Below are positions 1 through 9,400 of a stretch of 25,854 nt of DNA, in pieces (positions within the stretch are counted from its first letter, which is position 1; every line of letters begins with the position of its first letter). The DNA is from a virus. The stretch lies in the IMG/VR virus record IMGVR_UViG_3300025701_000046, positions 1 to 25,854 of that record; one strand, 5' to 3'. The notes below the pieces were generated by a model. That model ran no database searches, was not told where the DNA came from, and saw only the letters and a list, made by a program, of their open reading frames with translations. Both the position numbers and the translations under genes were made by a program.

Positions 1-2
1 TA

Positions 3-926
3 GATATAGCCTACCCTATTAATAGTAACTTTAAAATCTACCCCCTACTTAACGAAGTAGTCCTACTACAAGCAGCACCTGCTGTAGATAGAGATGAATC
101 TAATAGTAACAATTCAAGAAGCTACTACACTACTGTTGTTAACATGTGGAACAACCCTCACGTTAACGCATTTCCCGATACACAACAAGGATTAGAAGAA
201 TTAGGATATAACTTTGAAGATAAAGCTAATGTAGCACCGCTACAGCCTTTCCAAGGTGATGTTATAATTGAAGGTAGACAAGGTCAAACAGTCCGGTTTA
301 CTGGTGTAGATCACGAACAAATGTTTGTTGAGAATAACGACCAAAAACCGATAACCATAATAAGTAACGGTAAGAATGGAGCAACACCTGATTCAACTAT
401 AGTAGAGAATATAAACGATGATCCTGCTTCTATATATATGGTGGAAGACCATACAGTTAGCCTTACTCAAGCTAATGAAAAAAGAGATGCATGGGATGGA
501 GAACCTGATAAAGCAGATGCCTATCAAGGATCTCAAATACTAATAAACTCAGGAAGACTTTACTTTAACGCTAAAGAAGAGAGTATACTTTTATCTGGTA
601 CTGAAGCAGTAGCAGGAAACGCTAACACAATCAGCTTCGACGGACAAGAGTATGTAGCTCTAGACGCTACTAAAGTTTATCTAGGTACTGAAGCCTTTGG
701 AGAAAGAGAACCAGTTCTACTTGGAGCAACAACACAAGCATGGATGAAAGACTTATTATCCGAGCTAGAAAGGTTAGGTAAAGCTTTAGCAGGAGTAGCA
801 CCAGCTGGATCATCAGCCGGAGGGTTAACACAAATCAAAGCACATGGAGCTTCAATGGCTTCTCCATTAGGACAAATAAAAAAAGCCATAGACGATTTAG
901 ATTCACTAAAAGTATTTACAGAGTAG
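3..926 (+). CDS. gp5-like baseplate spike/hub protein, 5' truncated
   Basis: The reading frame is open from base 3, so the visible 307 residues are the C-terminal part of a longer protein; the ATG at 144 is internal. The first residues (YPINSNFKIYPLLNEVVLL, then a VNMWNNPHVNAFP segment) look like an OB-fold module of tail-spike proteins. A GDVIIEGRQGQTVRF segment follows, then PITIISNG. From about codon 180 come short beta repeats (QILINS, LYFNAKEESILLSG, TISFDGQEYVALDATKVYLG, EPVLLG), the pattern of a VgrG/gp5-like beta-helical spike. The last 60 residues are helical and Gly/Ala-rich. No lysozyme domain is visible in this part. Its place a few genes before gp25 and gp6 fits a baseplate hub or spike role in puncturing the host envelope. 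Family level is fairly secure; the exact T4 equivalent is inferred. Confidence 0.7.
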   Translation, partial: DIAYPINSNFKIYPLLNEVVLLQAAPAVDRDESNSNNSRSYYTTVVNMWNNPHVNAFPDTQQGLEELGYNFEDKANVAPLQPFQGDVIIEGRQGQTVRFTGVDHEQMFVENNDQKPITIISNGKNGATPDSTIVENINDDPASIYMVEDHTVSLTQANEKRDAWDGEPDKADAYQGSQILINSGRLYFNAKEESILLSGTEAVAGNANTISFDGQEYVALDATKVYLGTEAFGEREPVLLGATTQAWMKDLLSELERLGKALAGVAPAGSSAGGLTQIKAHGASMASPLGQIKKAIDDLDSLKVFTE

Positions 927-927
927 T

Positions 928-2358
928 ATGCCATTTGAAAAGTTTAAACCACCTAATCTACACGCTGCTATCGGTACACAAATCGGTAAAGCTCAAGGTA
1001 TACTTATAGCTAAAGGAATGAAAGCTGTAACCACTAGCACCAACAAGCTAAGAGCTAAAGGGTGCCCTGGTGATGCCGAACTAAACAAATTAGATAATAA
1101 GCTAACACAACTATCTTCTTTATCAGGTAAGGTAACAGCTAACGTTGCTGTATTTGCAGGCTTACCCCCTGGAATACGTGCTCCTATAAAAGGTATATTA
1201 GCAGCAGTAGATATCATATTAGCCCTACCTGTTCCACAAGCTATAGGTACTCCACCTGGACCTCCTGGAGGTTTAATATTTGCACAACCTACTAACTTTA
1301 CAACTAAGTTTGCAGACCTTCTTAACTTACTAAAAGAATTTGCAGCAGCTATGTTAATCACAGCCGACGCCATTGAACTTAGTTTAAAAGATGTATCTGG
1401 TAACGCAGGAGCAATTAGTAAAAACTTAAAAGCACTTGAAGCTCCTCTTAAAGTATGTAAGATAGAGAATGCTATGAAATCTAAACTCTCTAAAAAACAA
1501 CAAGCAACTTTAGGAATGTTAGATGAAAATGGGGATAGTATATTTGCTACATTCGGTTCTAAAGTATTAGAGAAAGAAAATAATAGACCTGCCAAAGAGC
1601 AAGTAGAGAATAAACTTAAAGAAAAGTTAGGTATAGCTTCTATAAAGATGGCTGGTGCAGCTACGTTAGATAGTTTACCTAAGAAAGAAGCTCTTAACCT
1701 AGTAGAAGAAGGTACAGGCTTTAGATTACCCCCTGTATTAATAGACGGAAAAAAGACAAACCCTATTGCTATAGTGGTAACTAAGAAAGACGAAAACGGG
1801 AATACAGTATTAGATAAAAACGGTATACCTGAAAAAGAAATTAAAACTGAAGCAGTTAACATAAAACCAGAAGCTCTTACCGGACAAGCAGTAGCATTCT
1901 CTCAGCTTGAAAAAGTATTACAAAATATTTCTGATAAGCTAACCCAACCTACTGGTGACAAATTACCTGCTAATAATCAAGAAACAGCCTCTACTAACAA
2001 CGATCTGACTAACAGCGATCTGACTGATAGTGACTTAGACAGTGGTAACTTAGTAAGTAGAGATAGTGAAGGTGATATTCCTTCAGAAATACTTGAAGAA
2101 CTTAGTAAAGATCTTAAAAGCATATCTGGAGATTTAATTACCAAGGAGGTAGAAACTAGAGAAGACCCTGACCTAACATATAAAGGTTATATACTTCAGA
2201 TTAGACGTACCCCCGAAACACCCGTCCTTGCTCCTCGACACTTTGCTGTTGCATTAAAAGACGGAAAAGTACAATTAAAAGGACCAAATTCATTTAGTTC
2301 ATCAAAAAAAGTACTTTTAGAGGAAATAAAATTTAGAATTGATAATCAACTTTCTTAA
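928..2358 (+). CDS. Putative virion structural protein, Ala/Lys-rich, unknown function
   Basis: This 476-residue protein starts one base after the stop of the gp5-like gene. I do not recognise a named family. Residues 1-150 are Ala/Gly-rich, with a hydrophobic stretch around 88-104 and a Pro/Gly run (GTPPGPPGG, 107-115). Residues 150-350 are mainly helical and Lys-rich. A short acidic repeat made of five-residue units lies near 357-376. A compact C-terminal part (about 414-476, containing YKGYILQIRR, APRHFAVAL and GPNSFSSSKKVLLEEIKF) looks like a separate small folded domain. Its position between spike and wedge genes suggests a baseplate or hub component, or a tail-assembly factor. There is no signal peptide. 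A long antisense frame lies over it but has no independent support. Confidence 0.6.
   Translation: MPFEKFKPPNLHAAIGTQIGKAQGILIAKGMKAVTTSTNKLRAKGCPGDAELNKLDNKLTQLSSLSGKVTANVAVFAGLPPGIRAPIKGILAAVDIILALPVPQAIGTPPGPPGGLIFAQPTNFTTKFADLLNLLKEFAAAMLITADAIELSLKDVSGNAGAISKNLKALEAPLKVCKIENAMKSKLSKKQQATLGMLDENGDSIFATFGSKVLEKENNRPAKEQVENKLKEKLGIASIKMAGAATLDSLPKKEALNLVEEGTGFRLPPVLIDGKKTNPIAIVVTKKDENGNTVLDKNGIPEKEIKTEAVNIKPEALTGQAVAFSQLEKVLQNISDKLTQPTGDKLPANNQETASTNNDLTNSDLTDSDLDSGNLVSRDSEGDIPSEILEELSKDLKSISGDLITKEVETREDPDLTYKGYILQIRRTPETPVLAPRHFAVALKDGKVQLKGPNSFSSSKKVLLEEIKFRIDNQLS
1996..2055 (+). repeat. 15-bp in-frame tandem repeat encoding five-residue units
   Basis: Two near-identical 15-base units (AACAACGATCTGACT at 1996 and AACAGCGATCTGACT at 2011) are followed by two decayed units. 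They encode NNDLT, NSDLT, DSDLD and SGNLV inside the structural protein at 928-2358. The pattern suggests expansion by strand slippage in an acidic linker. Four units are too few for a pentapeptide-repeat helix. Confidence 0.7.
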
Positions 2359-2363
2359 CTTAA

Positions 2364-2372
2364 CTATTTATA
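2364..2372 (+). promoter_or_regulatory. CTATTTATA motif in the gap before gene 2376
   Basis: CTATTTATA fills most of the 17-base gap and ends three bases before the ATG at 2376. The same 9-mer lies right after the stop codon at 23745, and TATTTATA lies at 10811. Its reverse complement, TATAAATAG, contains the T4 late promoter core TATAAATA, but that would fire leftward, against all genes. It sits too close to the ATG to be a conventional promoter for this gene. The role is unknown. Confidence 0.3.
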
Positions 2373-2375
2373 TAT

Positions 2376-2807
2376 ATGAAACTCGATCAATTACGCAAAA
2401 TCATACGAGAAGAAGTAAGAGCTGCCGTTAAGGAGGAGTTACAAGAAGTAATGAATGAAGCTGTTAAAATTGCTTCAGCTCCACAAGGCATGCAAAAATT
2501 CGCTGACTATAAGCCAGTCGTACAAAAAGACCTTAAAAGAACATGGTCTACAGGAAAAATGAATACAGGTACTGTACCTTTAGATGAGATGCTAAAAATG
2601 ACTAAGGCATCTATGACAGGAGAAGAGTACTCTAACATAATGGGAGGGTCTGGTGCACAGAAACCTAACTTTGCTAGCTCTATGGCTAATCAAATGGGAA
2701 TGACAGCATCACCTAATCAACCCGGAATAGATATAAGCAAATTAGACTTTGTAGCTAAAGCTAAATCAGTATTAGACAAGTCATACGAAAAAGATAGAAG
2801 TAGGTAA
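2376..2807 (+). CDS. Small helical virion-associated protein with charged N-terminal helix
   Basis: This 143-residue protein opens with a strongly amphipathic helix (MKLDQLRKIIREEV, continuing to about residue 35). The middle and C-terminal parts are Met/Ser/Gly-rich, low-complexity and probably partly disordered, ending in a Lys/Asp-rich tail. I recognise no enzymatic motif. The first twelve residues (Met-Lys-Leu, then IIRE) fit the shape of a T4-type capsid-targeting leader, which is cleaved after an (I/L)-x-E triplet, but a simple coiled-coil start explains them equally well. It sits two bases before gp25 in the baseplate block, so a structural or assembly role is the simplest reading. Confidence 0.6.
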   Translation: MKLDQLRKIIREEVRAAVKEELQEVMNEAVKIASAPQGMQKFADYKPVVQKDLKRTWSTGKMNTGTVPLDEMLKMTKASMTGEEYSNIMGGSGAQKPNFASSMANQMGMTASPNQPGIDISKLDFVAKAKSVLDKSYEKDRSR

Positions 2808-2809
2808 TT

Positions 2810-3220
2810 ATGGCATTTGAAGTTAAAAAGATCAACCCGTTAGATTTACAGCCTAGAAAAGCTGTCGGCTTAAATATTCCATTTAGAGCTAAAGACGTGT
2901 TTTCTTCTAACTATCAAACTAAAGAAGCTATTAAAAATAACCTTATTAACTTTTTCTTAACCGGTAAAGGAGAGAGATATTTAAACCCTCAGTTTGGTAC
3001 TAGGTTAAGGAATATGTTATTTGAGAATATAAACGAAGAAAAGATAGGTGAAATTGAATCCATAGTTAGAGAGTCAATAAACATATACTTTCCTAGAGTT
3101 GAACCTCAAGAGATTAAAACTGGATCAGATCCAGACAACAACGTAGTTACCTTTTATTTGGCCTATAGTATAAAGGATACAAATATAGAAGATGAACTAT
3201 TAATTAATATTGCTACATAA
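2810..3220 (+). CDS. gp25: Baseplate wedge subunit, gp25-like
   Basis: At 136 residues this matches the usual length of the gp25/GPW family (T4 gp25 is 132 residues). After a variable N-terminus, residues 38-71 carry the family hallmark: an amphipathic helix (IKNNLINFFLTGKGER) followed by a conserved turn and second helix (LNPQFGTRLRNMLFE). The C-terminal half is an alternating helix and strand region ending in an acidic strand. In contractile tails gp25 joins the inner baseplate wedge to the first sheath ring and the gp6 ring, and acts in the trigger for sheath contraction. The stop overlaps the ATG of the gp6-like gene by one base (TAATG), which suggests translational coupling and matches the partners' physical association. 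This is one of the two firmest assignments. Confidence 0.92.
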   Translation: MAFEVKKINPLDLQPRKAVGLNIPFRAKDVFSSNYQTKEAIKNNLINFFLTGKGERYLNPQFGTRLRNMLFENINEEKIGEIESIVRESINIYFPRVEPQEIKTGSDPDNNVVTFYLAYSIKDTNIEDELLINIAT

Positions 3221-5031
3221 TGGCGGAAACTAGAGACATAAAATATATTAACAGGAATTTTGACGATTTTAGATCTCAATTAATAGAGTATGCTAAATCC
3301 TACTTTCCTGATTCTTATAATGACTTTTCTCCATCATCACCAGGTATGATGTTAATTGAAATGGCATCTTATGTAGGAGATGTTCTGTCTTTCTATCAAG
3401 ATAATCAACTACAAGAAACGTTTTTACAACATGCTAAGAACCCATCTAACTTATATGCACTTGCTTATATGATGGGATATACACCTAAAGTTACTTCTGT
3501 AGCAGAAACGATTCTAGAAGTATCACAAACAGTAGATGCAATAGGAATAGACAGTAAACCAGATTTTGATCAAGCAATAACTGTTGCTGAAAACAGCACC
3601 GTTAAAGCTACAAGTCAAGGACAACCTACATATATTATATCAGATAAAGTAGACTTTAATTTCTCTAGTTCATATGACCCTACTGAAATTACTGTTAAAA
3701 CATTAGCAGGAGGTTCTCCTTCTGAATTTCAATTAAAGAAGAAAGCTCATGCTTATTCTGGGACTATAAAATCAACACAAGAAACCTTTAGCACATCAGA
3801 GAAGTTTGCAACACTAACTATCGATGACGAAAACATAGTTGGAGTACTAGACATTACAGACAGCGACGGAAACATATGGTACGAAGTACCTTTCTTAGGA
3901 CAGGATACTGTATTTGTAGATGAACAAAACTCTACACAAGATAAAGCACAAGCACCTAACATACTTAAACTTAAAAAAGTACCGAGAAGATTTGTAAGTA
4001 GATTTACCTCTAAAGGAGTATTACAAGTACAGTTCGGAGCAGGAATAAGCACTGAAGATGATGCAGAGTTTTTACCTAATCCTGTAACTACTACCTACTT
4101 CCCTAGACAAGGAGTTAAGAGGTTAGACTGGGCTTACGATCCGTCAAACTTTTTATTTACTAATTCATACGGATTAGCTCCTTCTAATACCACTCTTACA
4201 GTTAGGTATATAGTCGGTGGCGGTGTTGAATCAAATGCACCTGCTAACTCTATTACAACTATAGATGCTATAAATACAGCAGCAGTAGATTCCTCTAAAG
4301 TTGCTACTTTAAACTTCAATAACCCACAACCTGCATTAGGAGGAAGAGATGGAGACACTGTTGATGAAATTAGAGAGAACAGCGCTAGATCATTTGCAGA
4401 ACAAAAAAGAACAGTAACTCTACAAGATTATTCAGTTAGAGCATTAACACTCCCTCCAAGGTTTGGAACTATAGCTAAAGTATATGTTACTCAAGACGCT
4501 ACAACTAGAAGCAACGAATCAGTTCTTGGAGACAATCGCTTAGCTCTATCGTTATATGTTTTAGCATATGACAATCAAGGACATTTAGTACCTGCATCAG
4601 ACACACTTAAAAATAACCTTAAGACGTATCTTTCTGAGTTTATGATGTTAACAGATGCTGTAGAAATAAGAGATGCTTTTGTAGTAAATATAGGTGTGCA
4701 GTTTGAGATTGTTTCACTACCCAACTATCAATCAAGAGAAGTACTATTAAATTGTACATCTGAATTGAAGAAGTATTTTGCAAAAGATAAATTAACTATA
4801 AACCAACCTATTAACATATCAGCTGTATATACTGCACTCGATAGAGTAAAAGGAGTACAGACAGTTAAAAGTGTAACGCTTACCAATAAAGCAGGCGGTA
4901 GGTATAGTAGCTTTGGGTACGATACCAAAGGTGCAACTAAAAACAACGTATTATATCCTTCTTATGACCCTTGTTGCTTTGAAGTAAAGTATCCAAATCA
5001 AGACATAGAAGGAAGAGTAACAACAATATAA
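3220..5031 (+). CDS. gp6: Baseplate wedge subunit, gp6-like (baseplate J family)
   Basis: This 603-residue protein is slightly shorter than T4 gp6 (660). The N-terminus (residues 8-70) has the characteristic NRNFDDFRSQLIEYAK, SPSSPGMMLIEMASYVGD and FYQDNQLQETFL series of gp6/baseplate-J proteins. A long beta-rich insert fills 100-340. Around 372-420 comes the J-type core: a GGRDGDTVDEIRENSARSF segment, then the DY-containing VTLQDYSVRAL and the strand IAKVYVTQD. The C-terminal domain has alternating helices and strands, as in the dimerising part of gp6. Two gp6 copies per wedge form the inner ring that opens on contraction. It follows gp25 with a one-base overlap and is followed one base later by a beta-rich structural gene, so the block is probably co-transcribed. 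Confidence 0.9.
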   Translation: MAETRDIKYINRNFDDFRSQLIEYAKSYFPDSYNDFSPSSPGMMLIEMASYVGDVLSFYQDNQLQETFLQHAKNPSNLYALAYMMGYTPKVTSVAETILEVSQTVDAIGIDSKPDFDQAITVAENSTVKATSQGQPTYIISDKVDFNFSSSYDPTEITVKTLAGGSPSEFQLKKKAHAYSGTIKSTQETFSTSEKFATLTIDDENIVGVLDITDSDGNIWYEVPFLGQDTVFVDEQNSTQDKAQAPNILKLKKVPRRFVSRFTSKGVLQVQFGAGISTEDDAEFLPNPVTTTYFPRQGVKRLDWAYDPSNFLFTNSYGLAPSNTTLTVRYIVGGGVESNAPANSITTIDAINTAAVDSSKVATLNFNNPQPALGGRDGDTVDEIRENSARSFAEQKRTVTLQDYSVRALTLPPRFGTIAKVYVTQDATTRSNESVLGDNRLALSLYVLAYDNQGHLVPASDTLKNNLKTYLSEFMMLTDAVEIRDAFVVNIGVQFEIVSLPNYQSREVLLNCTSELKKYFAKDKLTINQPINISAVYTALDRVKGVQTVKSVTLTNKAGGRYSSFGYDTKGATKNNVLYPSYDPCCFEVKYPNQDIEGRVTTI

Positions 5032-5032
5032 C

Positions 5033-6085
5033 ATGGCAATATACAGAATATATCCTGAGAAAGACACAACTATCCTAAGCAAACCAGATGCTGCAGGAGT
5101 ATATGGTAATGCCGGATTAGATGAAATATTGGAAATTCGTTCATACCCTGATGACGATGGAATAGGCCGCTCAAGCCGGATACTAATTAAATTTAGAGAT
5201 CGAGACATTAACAGTGCTATTAACACTAAAGTGTCCGGCTCCTATTCCGCTTCATTAAATCTATACGTAGCCAGTGCATCTGAACTACCAGTAGGGTTTA
5301 ACGTTGAAGCATATCCTATATCATCTTCTTGGTCACAAGGTACAGGTAAACTACAAGATAGACCTAACAATATATCTGGAGCAACATGGAAATTTAAAGA
5401 CGCAGGTACAGTACAATGGACAAACTTAGGAGGAGACTTCCTTACAGGAGACTTAGCTTCTTCTCAAAGTTTTGATGTAGGTTCTGATTTAGATTTAAAT
5501 ATAGATGTAACATCATTTATTAGTTCATCATATGCTAATACTACTGACAATAACGGTCTGCTGCTTAAGCTACAGGATAACTTAGAGAACGAAACTACCT
5601 CTTCTATTGTTCTACAATACTTTGGTAATGATACTAATACTATTTTTCCTCCATACTTAGAATTTAAATGGGACGATTCAATATATTCAAGTACCTTAAA
5701 TGAATTAGGTACTGATATTGCTACTGTCTCTATAAAGAATTGGAAAGAAAAGTATATAGATTCGGATAAAGCAAGATTTAGAATATCTGCAAGACCTAAA
5801 TATCCAACAAGAACATTCACTACTGGTTCTATTTACCTTACTGAATATAAACTACCACAGGATACGTACTGGGCAATTAAAGATGAGTTTAGCGATGAAA
5901 TGATTATAGACTTCGATTCTAACTACACAAAGGTAAGTGCTGATAATACTAGCAGTTACTTCGACGTACATATGGATGCACTCCAGCCCGAAAGGTATTA
6001 TAGGCTTTTGATCAAAACAACATTAAATGGAAGCACTGTAGTACTTGATAATAAAAACGTATTTAAGGTAGTAAGGAATGGGTAA
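5033..6085 (+). CDS. Virion structural protein with DNRLRE/CBM96-like jelly-roll N-terminus
   Basis: The first 200 or so of 350 residues resemble the DNRLRE (CBM96-like) beta-sandwich seen in surface and adhesion proteins: an opening IYPEKDTTILS strand, an N-x-G turn (YGNAGLDEILEIR), an ILIKF strand, and then LNLYVASASELPVGFNVEAY followed by SSSWSQGTG. After about residue 205 comes a second beta-rich part with TFTTGSIYLTEYKL and an ending YYRLLIKTTLNG strand. There is no catalytic signature. Its place between gp6 and the gp7-like gene suggests a baseplate-peripheral or fibre-attachment subunit. The 3' end overlaps the next gene by 8 bases. The structural role is likely; ligand binding is only possible. 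Confidence 0.6.
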   Translation: MAIYRIYPEKDTTILSKPDAAGVYGNAGLDEILEIRSYPDDDGIGRSSRILIKFRDRDINSAINTKVSGSYSASLNLYVASASELPVGFNVEAYPISSSWSQGTGKLQDRPNNISGATWKFKDAGTVQWTNLGGDFLTGDLASSQSFDVGSDLDLNIDVTSFISSSYANTTDNNGLLLKLQDNLENETTSSIVLQYFGNDTNTIFPPYLEFKWDDSIYSSTLNELGTDIATVSIKNWKEKYIDSDKARFRISARPKYPTRTFTTGSIYLTEYKLPQDTYWAIKDEFSDEMIIDFDSNYTKVSADNTSSYFDVHMDALQPERYYRLLIKTTLNGSTVVLDNKNVFKVVRNG

Positions 6086-6449
6086 GAATATCAAAATACA
6101 AAAAACCGTATACCAAAAAGACTCCTTCGGCAAAGTCGTCGATAGGGGGTTTAAATCCTTTGTGTCTGCAGAAGAAGCTGTAGATGGGAGAACGGTTAAA
6201 CAGTTTTTTAAAGACTATGAAGATTTATATTTAGATATACCTGTAGAAGGAGACGGAGAATCACATAGGTACTTAGTAGAGAGAAGTAGTGAGTTATTAG
6301 ATCTAGAAGATAATTTACAAGATATACAACCACTATTAGACGAGATAGCAGAGTTAAGAGAACAGCTTTTAGAGTCTCTAACTAAAAATATAGATTTAGA
6401 AATTGAGATGGCTAATTTAAAAGCCGGAACAGAGAATGGCGACAGTTAA
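6078..6449 (+). CDS. Small baseplate-region protein with C-terminal coiled coil
   Basis: At 123 residues this matches no family I can name. The N-terminal half (IKIQKTVYQKDSFGKVVDRGF, then VDGRTVKQFFKDYEDLY) looks like a small alpha/beta domain. Residues 70-115 form a Leu-heptad helix (SELLDLEDNLQDIQPLLDEI, then LREQLLESLTKNIDLEIEM), a good coiled-coil candidate for oligomerisation. The start overlaps the end of the preceding gene by 8 bases, and its 3' end overlaps the gp7-like gene by 14 bases, so all three are probably made together. AAGGTAGTAAGGA lies immediately upstream, one of few purine-rich ribosome-binding candidates in the window. An assembly or wedge-linking role is inferred from position only. 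Confidence 0.6.
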   Translation: MGKNIKIQKTVYQKDSFGKVVDRGFKSFVSAEEAVDGRTVKQFFKDYEDLYLDIPVEGDGESHRYLVERSSELLDLEDNLQDIQPLLDEIAELREQLLESLTKNIDLEIEMANLKAGTENGDS

Positions 6450-9400
6450 GTACATAGTAAACGAAGTAGAGAATTTTGACTACACTACTAGGTCTGAGAT
6501 AGAAATCAAAGACAAGGTACTGGTAGGCCCTCTTTCTATCAATAGTACCTACAAACCAGATGTAGATATTATAGATCTACACTTCTATACTCTAGACGGA
6601 GAGTTGCTAAAAACTCAACACGACTATAGAAACGAATCACAAACCCTACTCGCTGCTGGTGCCGGTAAAGATGGTGCTTCTAATATTGAAGTTAATCCTT
6701 CTCAAGATGCTATAGCTAACGGGTTTAGAAACGGTGACGTACTACTTACATATAACTTTATATCTGACCTATTCTCAGATAATAAAATAGCTAAAAGGTT
6801 TTACTTAGAAGAAGTTTCTGCTGACCGTACTGAGATTAGGCTTTTAACGTTAGAGTTAACAGATGAAGAGCTTGAAACTAACGTTCAAGTCATAAAAACT
6901 AAACTACAGAATAACGCTTACTTTTACGACTTTAAGTTAGACTTTGGTAAAAACAACGTACATACTGTAATTAATATAGACACACAAGAGTATAAAAATA
7001 CCGTGTCTCTAATATTAAAGTTGTATGAACCTTTACCTAATGTATGGAGTAAAAAAGACCTTTGTAGAGTACTTGAGACAGTAGCTGATACAGTATCATA
7101 TAGTGTAACAGTAGAGTCAAGACCCGATGTAATCAAGGTACCAAATCTTAAAGGTCCTAACTTTGATGTAGAATTAGATAAAGAGAATAATAACCCTACA
7201 GAGTTCTTCAATTATGACGAGTTATTTAGTTACCCTGTAACTAGTTCTTACTACTCTTTATTCTCTCTATTCAATGAAAAGAGTGCTCAAATAAGTATTA
7301 ACCATACAGACTATTCTGATTTCATTCATTTTTCTTCTGCTGAAGAGCGTTTAAGAAACTTTAAATATAAGTTAGATCTTATAAATTCTTACGAAGATAG
7401 TATTGCCACCATAGCAGGTACAGGGTATACTAAAATAGGAATATCAGGCAGTGTAGACTATTACGAAGGTCTGATACAAGGTGTTGTAAAGAACTTTGAC
7501 CATTACGATAAGTATTTGTACTATGAAAGTAGTTCATACTCTTGGCCAAAATCTAATACAAAGTCACCGTATACTAATCAACGTAGTAATACTAACGATT
7601 CTTTAGCATGGTTTGATAAACAAATAGTATCTGCCTCTAATTTCGATATAAATAACTACGATGTATTAACTAACACTATACCTACTTACTTAAGAGAAGA
7701 TCCAGAAAACGAACCGTTACTGATGTTTACTCATATGCTAGGACAGCATTTTGATAACATCTGGATATACTTTAAAGCAACTTCTGATAAGTATGATGCG
7801 GATAATAGACTAGATTTTGGTATATCTAAAGACCTAGTTAGAAGCGCAATCGAAAGTTTTGGTTACAACCTTAAGAACAGTAACAGGAACTTAACCGACT
7901 TATTCTCAGCATTCACAGGTGATACTTACGATTCAGGTAGTACAGGTGAAGTAATCAATACATATAGACAAATTACCTCCGGTAGTGGATTAGAACATCT
8001 TCAACCAATGCCTGAAGATAACTACCAAAAGGAGGTTTATAAAAGAATATACCACAATATACCTTTCCTAACAAAAGCAAAGGGAACACATAGAGGATTA
8101 AGAGCCTTAATTAACTGTTTTGGTATACCCGACGGATTATTACAAGTTCGACAGAGAGGTGGAGCAAGAACAGATGGAGATAGATTCTTCCTAATACAAC
8201 AGGAAGTAACAAGTTCTTTAGATAAGATTAGATTAGACAACACTGGTTCAATAGCATCAGGAAGTACCTTATCTAGGTATTCTAGTATAGTTCAAAAGAC
8301 TCAAAAGTATTCTGATGACTTACATGATATTGAAGTAGGGTTTGACATTTCTGAACCTGCTAACAAAGTTATAAGGCTTAAATTTAGCTCTAGCTTTGAC
8401 TATGACGACTTTGTAGGAGATCCTAGAGACGCTCAATCTGACAAGTATCATGTTTTAAATAAGATAGGAGAACAGGTACTTGAAGAAGGATTCTCTCCTT
8501 GGAATATTTGGCAGAATGTAATAGAGCAATGGTCATTAGCTGATTTTAATTGGAACGACGATCTATATTCATACAGAGAGCCGACTGACTTTATTAGGTT
8601 AGTTAAATTTTTCGATAATGTTTTATTTAGATTAATTAAAGATTTCGTACCTGCTAGGTCTAACGTAACAACAGGAGTTATTGTTAGGTCTCACATGTTG
8701 AATAGAAGTAAAGCTAAACAAGTTGCAGTTTCATATACTAATGAAATTATAACCGGCTCTATAGCAGTAGGTGAATCTAGTGGATCAGATGCAGGATCTT
8801 TTGGGGTTGCTAATAAAGACCCTTATACAACTAACTATCCACAGACGTTTGTATCACCTGTAGGACCAGTACCTAGAAACATAACAGGTGAAGAACCTAG
8901 ATTTACAGGTGAGTTTAGCGGATCATTACTAATAGCAACAGACGGTGAGCTAAATAAAGCTAATCCGTTTAAATCTCAACAACAACCGAATACTGTATTT
9001 TCAGTAAGAGCTTTTAACTTCTCACTACCTATACCTTTATCGTGTACTGTAGAACTAGAAATAACTGTAGTAGGAGAATTTTATAAATTCACCCCAGTAG
9101 GACAAGGGCAAGTATCGATTACTTATCCAAAATATGCTCCATTTAGTAGCACTACTATAAGTCAATCTGTAGATTATGATACCTATCAATATATCTTAGC
9201 AGAAGCACAACCTAACTATCCATACTTTTTCGAAGGTTGGGGAACAGGTTCACTCTCTGCAAATCCTAAGATAATAACTACAAATAGATCTTTAACAATA
9301 TATAAAGATACACACCCAACGGTCGATCAATACTACGCTCACTTTAGTACAGATTTTGCAGACAGGGTTATTTATAATATAGAGACAGAGTACGAAGGAG

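Noticed and set aside
993-1862. Long open frame of 289 codons on the minus strand
   Set aside because: It lies wholly inside a good + strand gene, reads as Ser/Leu/Ala low-complexity typical of antisense shadows, and no minus-strand gene has support anywhere else in the window.
1996-2055. CRISPR-like or pentapeptide-repeat array
   Set aside because: There are only two good 15-base units with no spacers, in frame inside a gene, and too few units for a pentapeptide-repeat fold.
2364-2372. T4-type late promoter TATAAATA
   Set aside because: The match is on the minus strand and would drive transcription away from every gene here, so I list only an unexplained motif.
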